From Nitrospirota bacterium (GTDB taxonomy: Bacteria; Nitrospirota_A; Leptospirillia; Leptospirillales; Leptospirillaceae), in contig JAMCWZ010000006.1 in NCBI GenBank assembly GCA_023480765.1, positions 1 through 9,048 of the forward strand: DNA of 9,048 nt. The letters run 5' to 3'. The notes under the pieces were generated by a model, which searched no databases, was not told the DNA's origin, and saw nothing but the letters and a program-made list of their open reading frames with translations. Positions within the stretch are counted from its first letter, which is position 1; each line of letters starts with the position of its first letter. Of this stretch, positions 6,266-9,048 are shown in pieces. The position numbers and the translations under genes were made by a program.

Positions 6266-6676
6266 TCAGGCAGAATCGGCATCCCGGATGCTTTCCTCCT
6301 TTTCGATTTTTTCCAGTTCTTCTTTTTTGCGCTGACAGACGATGCAAAGTTGAGCGAAAGGCATGACTTTCAGGCGCTTTTCCTCAATTTCTCCACCGCA
6401 CTCCTCGCAGTAGCCATATGTCCCTTCTCCAAGGCGCTGAAGTGCCTGATGAATGGCTTTCCGCGTTTTGTTGCGCATTTCCAGGAGGGCCAGGTCGACA
6501 CCCTCTCCCATGTCGATGGAGGACAGGTCACCCTGGTCCAGGGCTGAATCCAGCCGGTGTTCATTTTCTGGGCCGATCTGACGGGCGAGATGTTGTCGGA
6601 TATCCCTCTCGACTTCCGATTGTTTTGATAGGAGAATCTCTCTCAGCCGCTGGTTGCGCTCTTCGCCTTTTACCAT
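6266..6676 (-). CDS. TraR/DksA-family C4 zinc-finger protein
   Basis: Small regulator of about 136 residues (139 if started at 6685). It has a long N-terminal helical part, then GTYGYCEECGGEIEEKRL and LCIVCQRKKEEL, giving Cys93/96/114/117 (numbered from 6685) with spacing C-x2-C-x17-C-x2-C, the DksA-type zinc site. DksA binds the RNA polymerase secondary channel and adjusts transcription with ppGpp. In E. coli DksA two aspartates (D71, D74) at the coiled-coil tip are needed. Aligning on the LRN/MRN segment puts Asp58 at D74, but Ser55 at D71, so full DksA activity is uncertain. The ATG at 6676 has AGGG 10 bases upstream, whereas the ATG at 6685 is only one base from the same site, so I prefer 6676. 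It is first in the cluster with lgt, the haem receptor and the Rrf2 gene. I do not assign the symbol dksA, since paralogues with this zinc finger are common. Confidence 0.88.
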   Translation of the reverse strand: MVKGEERNQRLREILLSKQSEVERDIRQHLARQIGPENEHRLDSALDQGDLSSIDMGEGVDLALLEMRNKTRKAIHQALQRLGEGTYGYCEECGGEIEEKRLKVMPFAQLCIVCQRKKEELEKIEKEESIRDADSA

Positions 6677-6696
6677 CTCTTGCATTCCCTTTCATG

Positions 6697-6712
6697 TGCC
6701 GGAAATCCGGCA
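6697..6712. promoter_or_regulatory. Perfect dyad in the divergent zinc-finger/nth control region
   Basis: TGCCGGAAATCCGGCA has two 7-base arms around AA. The two-base centre is too small for an RNA hairpin loop to close without loss of pairs, so a protein-binding operator is the more natural reading. It sits 20 bases upstream of the zinc-finger gene start and 37 upstream of the TTG start of nth. TCCGG is a frequent word throughout this window, which weakens the case. Confidence 0.4.
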
Positions 6713-6717
6713 GGAGG
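6712..6717 (+). promoter_or_regulatory. Orphan strong Shine-Dalgarno before nth
   Basis: AGGAGG here is 5 bases before a CTG at 6723 that is in frame with endonuclease III and directly follows an in-frame TGA (6720-6722). It is 32 bases before the TTG at 6750, too far to serve that start. It overlaps the last base of the dyad. Confidence 0.5.
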
Positions 6718-6749
6718 CTTGACTGAAAACCCCGTCCACCGAAAAGTCC

Positions 6750-7427
6750 TTGCCGGAAGGTTCTCTTGTCGATGACCAGAAGATCCTGCGCTTGTTGCGT
6801 CGTGTTGACCGCTTTCTGCAAAAAAAGAATGTTCCCGAACCGGCCGCGGAACAGATGACAGGAAAAATGGTTCCTTACGACGTTCTCATCATGACGATTC
6901 TCTCGCTTCGAACGAAAGACTCCGTCACAATTCCCGCTTCTCAGAGGCTTTTTGAAAAGGCTCCGGATCTTCCTTCCTTGTCGCAAATGAAAATCTCCGA
7001 CATAGAAAGCCTGATATTTCCGGTCGGATTCTACAGGACCAAGGCTAAAACAATCAAGACAATTGCGGAAAGAGTTTTGACAGAGTTTGGCGGCAAGATT
7101 CCTGATACCCTTGAGGGGTTGCTTTCCCTTCCCGGTGTAGGGCTCAAAACAGCAAACCTTGTCCTGACAGTGGGATTCGAAAAAGAGGGATTTTGTGTCG
7201 ACATCCACGTGCACCGCATTTTAAACCGGTGGGGAGTCATTCAGACACACTCGCCAGATGAAACCTACCACATTGTCGAGCCGGTCCTCCCCCGAAAATG
7301 GAAAAGGAGGGCAAACGCCCTCCTCGTCGCTTTCGGCCAGCACTTTTGCCGGCCAGTCTCTCCGTTTTGTTCGGTATGTCCTCTCCTACCGGACTGTAAC
7401 CGTATCGAAGTGGATAAACACCGGTGA
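6750..7427 (+). CDS. nth: Endonuclease III-type DNA glycosylase/AP lyase with [4Fe-4S] cluster
   Basis: Base-excision repair enzyme of 225 residues that removes oxidised pyrimidines and cuts at abasic sites. The helix-hairpin-helix [15 protein letters not shown] contains the catalytic Lys133 and [11 protein letters not shown] the Asp151; their spacing of 18 equals K120/D138 of E. coli Nth. Cys200, 207, 210 and 216 (C-x6-C-x2-C-x5-C) match the [4Fe-4S] loop exactly. The segment that is LSAQATD in E. coli is LSLRTKD here, so the Gln that fills the extrahelical gap is Arg, which may alter substrate choice. The TTG at 6750 has no good ribosome site. A CTG at 6723 with AGGAGG at the right distance would add nine residues (LKTPSTEKS) and may be the true start. 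The gene diverges from the zinc-finger gene and its 3' end overlaps the flavoprotein gene by 42 bases. Confidence 0.93.
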   Translation: MPEGSLVDDQKILRLLRRVDRFLQKKNVPEPAAEQMTGKMVPYDVLIMTILSLRTKDSVTIPASQRLFEKAPDLPSLSQMKISDIESLIFPVGFYRTKAKTIKTIAERVLTEFGGKIPDTLEGLLSLPGVGLKTANLVLTVGFEKEGFCVDIHVHRILNRWGVIQTHSPDETYHIVEPVLPRKWKRRANALLVAFGQHFCRPVSPFCSVCPLLPDCNRIEVDKHR

Positions 7428-9048
7428 CATGTGGTCTTCTGACTTGTTGATCTTTTCCGCCGGATCCATTCTTCCTTCCAGCTCGCAACGAATGCAGCGG
7501 GATGCTTCTTTCCAGGCTTCCTGAACATTGAATCCGGTTTCCACCTCGGCAAATCCCTTCCGGGCTTCCAGAGGGAGAGCGGGCATCGGAATGCGGTGCA
7601 TTTCTCCCAGGGTCATGGGATCCTCCATGACCGGAGGCGCGTAGAATGGATAGGTCCGGTCCGGATTTCCCTTGAAGTACCGGTCGATGAAGACAGCGCA
7701 CTGTTCTCCATCCCGAATGGAATGGATGACATCGAGCGGGCCGGTCATGGCATCTCCACCGGCAAAAACGGCCGGTCGGGACTCGCTCATGAGGGTATCC
7801 GGATCGACTTTGACCGTTCCCCATTTATGGAATGTAATCCCGTTCTTCTCAAACACGCTGGTGTCCATCGTCTGTCCGATGGCGGCGACGATCGTGTCCA
7901 CGTGGACGCTTTTAATGGTTCCCTTGACGGCAACGGGTTTTCGTCTTCCGCTGTTGTCGAACTCCCGGGAGAGCGTGTTGACCTGAAAATCGATGACCGA
8001 TTCCCGGGTTCCGTCTGCCTTTTCCTCTTCACGGATCTCAAGGGGGGCCAGGAGAAATTCGAAGGTAATACCTTCATGCTCTGCTTCCTGAACTTCGAAT
8101 TCATGGGCCGGCATCTCTTCGCGTGTCCGCCGATAATAGACGGTGACCTGTTCGGCCCCCATCCTCATGGCGGAACGGGCAACGTCGATGGCAACGTTCC
8201 CGCCGCCGATCACCGCAACCCGCTTTCCGACTTTGACAGGCTCATCCAGACAGACCTTGCGCAAAAACACAATTCCATCCTGAACCGAGGGGAGATCTTC
8301 TCCGGGAATCTTCATTTTGCTGGGTTTGTGGGCACCAATGCCGATGAATGCGGCATCGAACCCCTGTTCAAAGAGATCTTCCAGTGAGAAATCTCTTCCC
8401 AGTGAAACGTTTGTCTTGAATTCGACCGGAAGATTGTCAAAAATTCCCAGTTCAAAGTTCAGGAGTTCCCGGGGCAGGCGATACTTCGGGATCCCGACAG
8501 CCAGCATTCCTCCAATGACAGGAAGCTGATCAAAAACGGTGACCTTGTACCCCATGCGGCCGAGATAGAAAGCACATGTGAGGCCCGCCGGGCCGGCACC
8601 AATAACAGCCACACGCTGGGGAAGATCCGCATCGGGTGTATAAACGGGCCGTAATCCCTGATTATATTCCCAGTCGTAAGCGAAGCGCTTCAGACCATTG
8701 ATGGCGATTGGTTCGTCCAGATCACCTCTCCGGCAAGGGCTTTCGCATGGTCGGTAACAGGTCCGGCTGATAATCCCCGGAAAAGGTAACCGTTTGCGAA
8801 TGGTTGCCAAAGCTTCGGCGTATTGTCCCCTGAAAACTTCGGTGATGTAACGGGGAATATCAATGCCAACCGGGCATTCGTGCTGACAGGGAGCATAGAC
8901 AATTTCCTTGCACGATTGGGAGACACATTTTTTGCGTTTGATGTGGTCTTCGTATTCTGCCCGGAAGTAACGGATCGTGGAAAGAACCGGATTCGGAGCC
9001 GCCTGACCCAGTCCACACAGAGAATTCTCGGTTCTGATCTTTCCTTCC
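7386..9048 (-). CDS. NuoF-tail/GltD-type iron-sulfur flavoprotein oxidoreductase (SfrB-like), 5' part outside window
   Basis: The frame is open to the right edge and 553 residues are visible. Residues 1-30 ([20 protein letters not shown]) are the end of the NuoF 51-kDa iron-sulfur region; Cys11 would be the last ligand of its [4Fe-4S] cluster. Residues 41-105 hold Cys41, 46, 54, 58, 97, 101 and 105, the two-cluster domain found in GltD and dihydropyrimidine dehydrogenase. Next come an FAD Rossmann fold ([10 protein letters not shown], about 146-155), an NAD(P)H site ([10 protein letters not shown], 281-290, with [11 protein letters not shown]) and the C-terminal FAD motif [14 protein letters not shown] at 518-521 follows the family's C-terminal EASRCIRC segment. 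It should be a cytoplasmic electron-transfer subunit linking NAD(P)H to an iron-sulfur partner. Geobacter SfrB and glutamate synthase small subunit are the closest named types, and the NuoF tail argues against plain GltD. The partner and the true electron acceptor are not visible. The TTG at 8810 is not the start; the frame continues through it. Confidence 0.88.
   Translation of the reverse strand, partial: EGKIRTENSLCGLGQAAPNPVLSTIRYFRAEYEDHIKRKKCVSQSCKEIVYAPCQHECPVGIDIPRYITEVFRGQYAEALATIRKRLPFPGIISRTCYRPCESPCRRGDLDEPIAINGLKRFAYDWEYNQGLRPVYTPDADLPQRVAVIGAGPAGLTCAFYLGRMGYKVTVFDQLPVIGGMLAVGIPKYRLPRELLNFELGIFDNLPVEFKTNVSLGRDFSLEDLFEQGFDAAFIGIGAHKPSKMKIPGEDLPSVQDGIVFLRKVCLDEPVKVGKRVAVIGGGNVAIDVARSAMRMGAEQVTVYYRRTREEMPAHEFEVQEAEHEGITFEFLLAPLEIREEEKADGTRESVIDFQVNTLSREFDNSGRRKPVAVKGTIKSVHVDTIVAAIGQTMDTSVFEKNGITFHKWGTVKVDPDTLMSESRPAVFAGGDAMTGPLDVIHSIRDGEQCAVFIDRYFKGNPDRTYPFYAPPVMEDPMTLGEMHRIPMPALPLEARKGFAEVETGFNVQEAWKEASRCIRCELEGRMDPAEKINKSEDHMSPVFIHFDTVTVR

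Noticed and set aside
5720..6547. Plus-strand open frame opposite lgt and the zinc-finger gene
   Set aside because: Both genes on the other strand carry diagnostic motifs, so this is a shadow.
6719..6747. TTGACT at 6719-6724 as a -35 box for nth
   Set aside because: The hexamer 17 bases further on is AAAAGT, not a -10 box, and the site overlaps the presumed start region of nth.
6719..6775. Short leader peptide frame starting at TTG 6719 before nth
   Set aside because: Its start is one base from AGGAGG, too close for initiation, and its 18 codons show no regulatory run of codons.
7596..8387. Plus-strand open frame opposite the flavoprotein
   Set aside because: It is antisense to intact FAD and NAD(P)H motifs, with no independent evidence for it.

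Overview
The window reads as an ordinary stretch of a Gram-negative bacterial chromosome. The evidence is an outer-envelope style FtsX/AttH export pair, a lipoprotein maturation gene (lgt), a periplasmic c-type haem domain, and close gene packing. Base composition is GC-rich by eye (not counted) and similar across all genes. A Nitrospirota/Leptospirillum-type or deltaproteobacterial-type host would fit the gene content, but nothing here fixes the taxon and I hold that only weakly. No tRNA, rRNA, CRISPR array, IS element or prophage gene is visible, and no gap without a gene exceeds 80 bases.

Left part (1-2754, + strand): the 3' half of an FtsX-type ABC transporter permease, coupled by an 8-base overlap to a secreted AttH/CrtC-like lipocalin-fold protein. 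This is the tail of an AttEFGH-like export cassette whose ATPase and first permease half lie off the left edge. The first 107 bases are an exact reverse complement of positions 1431-1537 inside the same permease gene. This replaces the expected upstream coding sequence and looks like a fold-back artefact at a contig end, or else a real inversion breakpoint.

Middle (2751-3500): a SemiSWEET-type sugar transporter subunit (- strand) and a DUF2231 membrane protein (+ strand), divergently arranged.

A four-gene minus-strand cluster follows, in the order of transcription: TraR/DksA-type zinc-finger protein, lgt, a two-TM receptor with a periplasmic CxxCH haem motif plus HAMP and coiled coil but no recognisable output domain, and an Rrf2-family repressor (6676 down to 3493). 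Gaps are 27, 9 and 37 bases, so this is probably one operon with a regulatory flavour. The haem receptor next to an Rrf2 regulator is the most function-rich unknown in the window.

Right part (6697-9048): a short divergent control region with a perfect 7-bp dyad, a [4Fe-4S] endonuclease III gene (+ strand), and, convergent with it and overlapping by 42 bases, the 3' part of a large flavoprotein (- strand). That protein joins the C-terminal tail of a NuoF-like subunit to a GltD-like NAD(P)H:FAD module (SfrB-like architecture). All three convergent gene pairs in the window overlap at their 3' ends, and no intrinsic terminator is visible at any of them. I see no wholly new system; the strongest leads are the outputless haem-HAMP/Rrf2 pair and the fold-back repeat.
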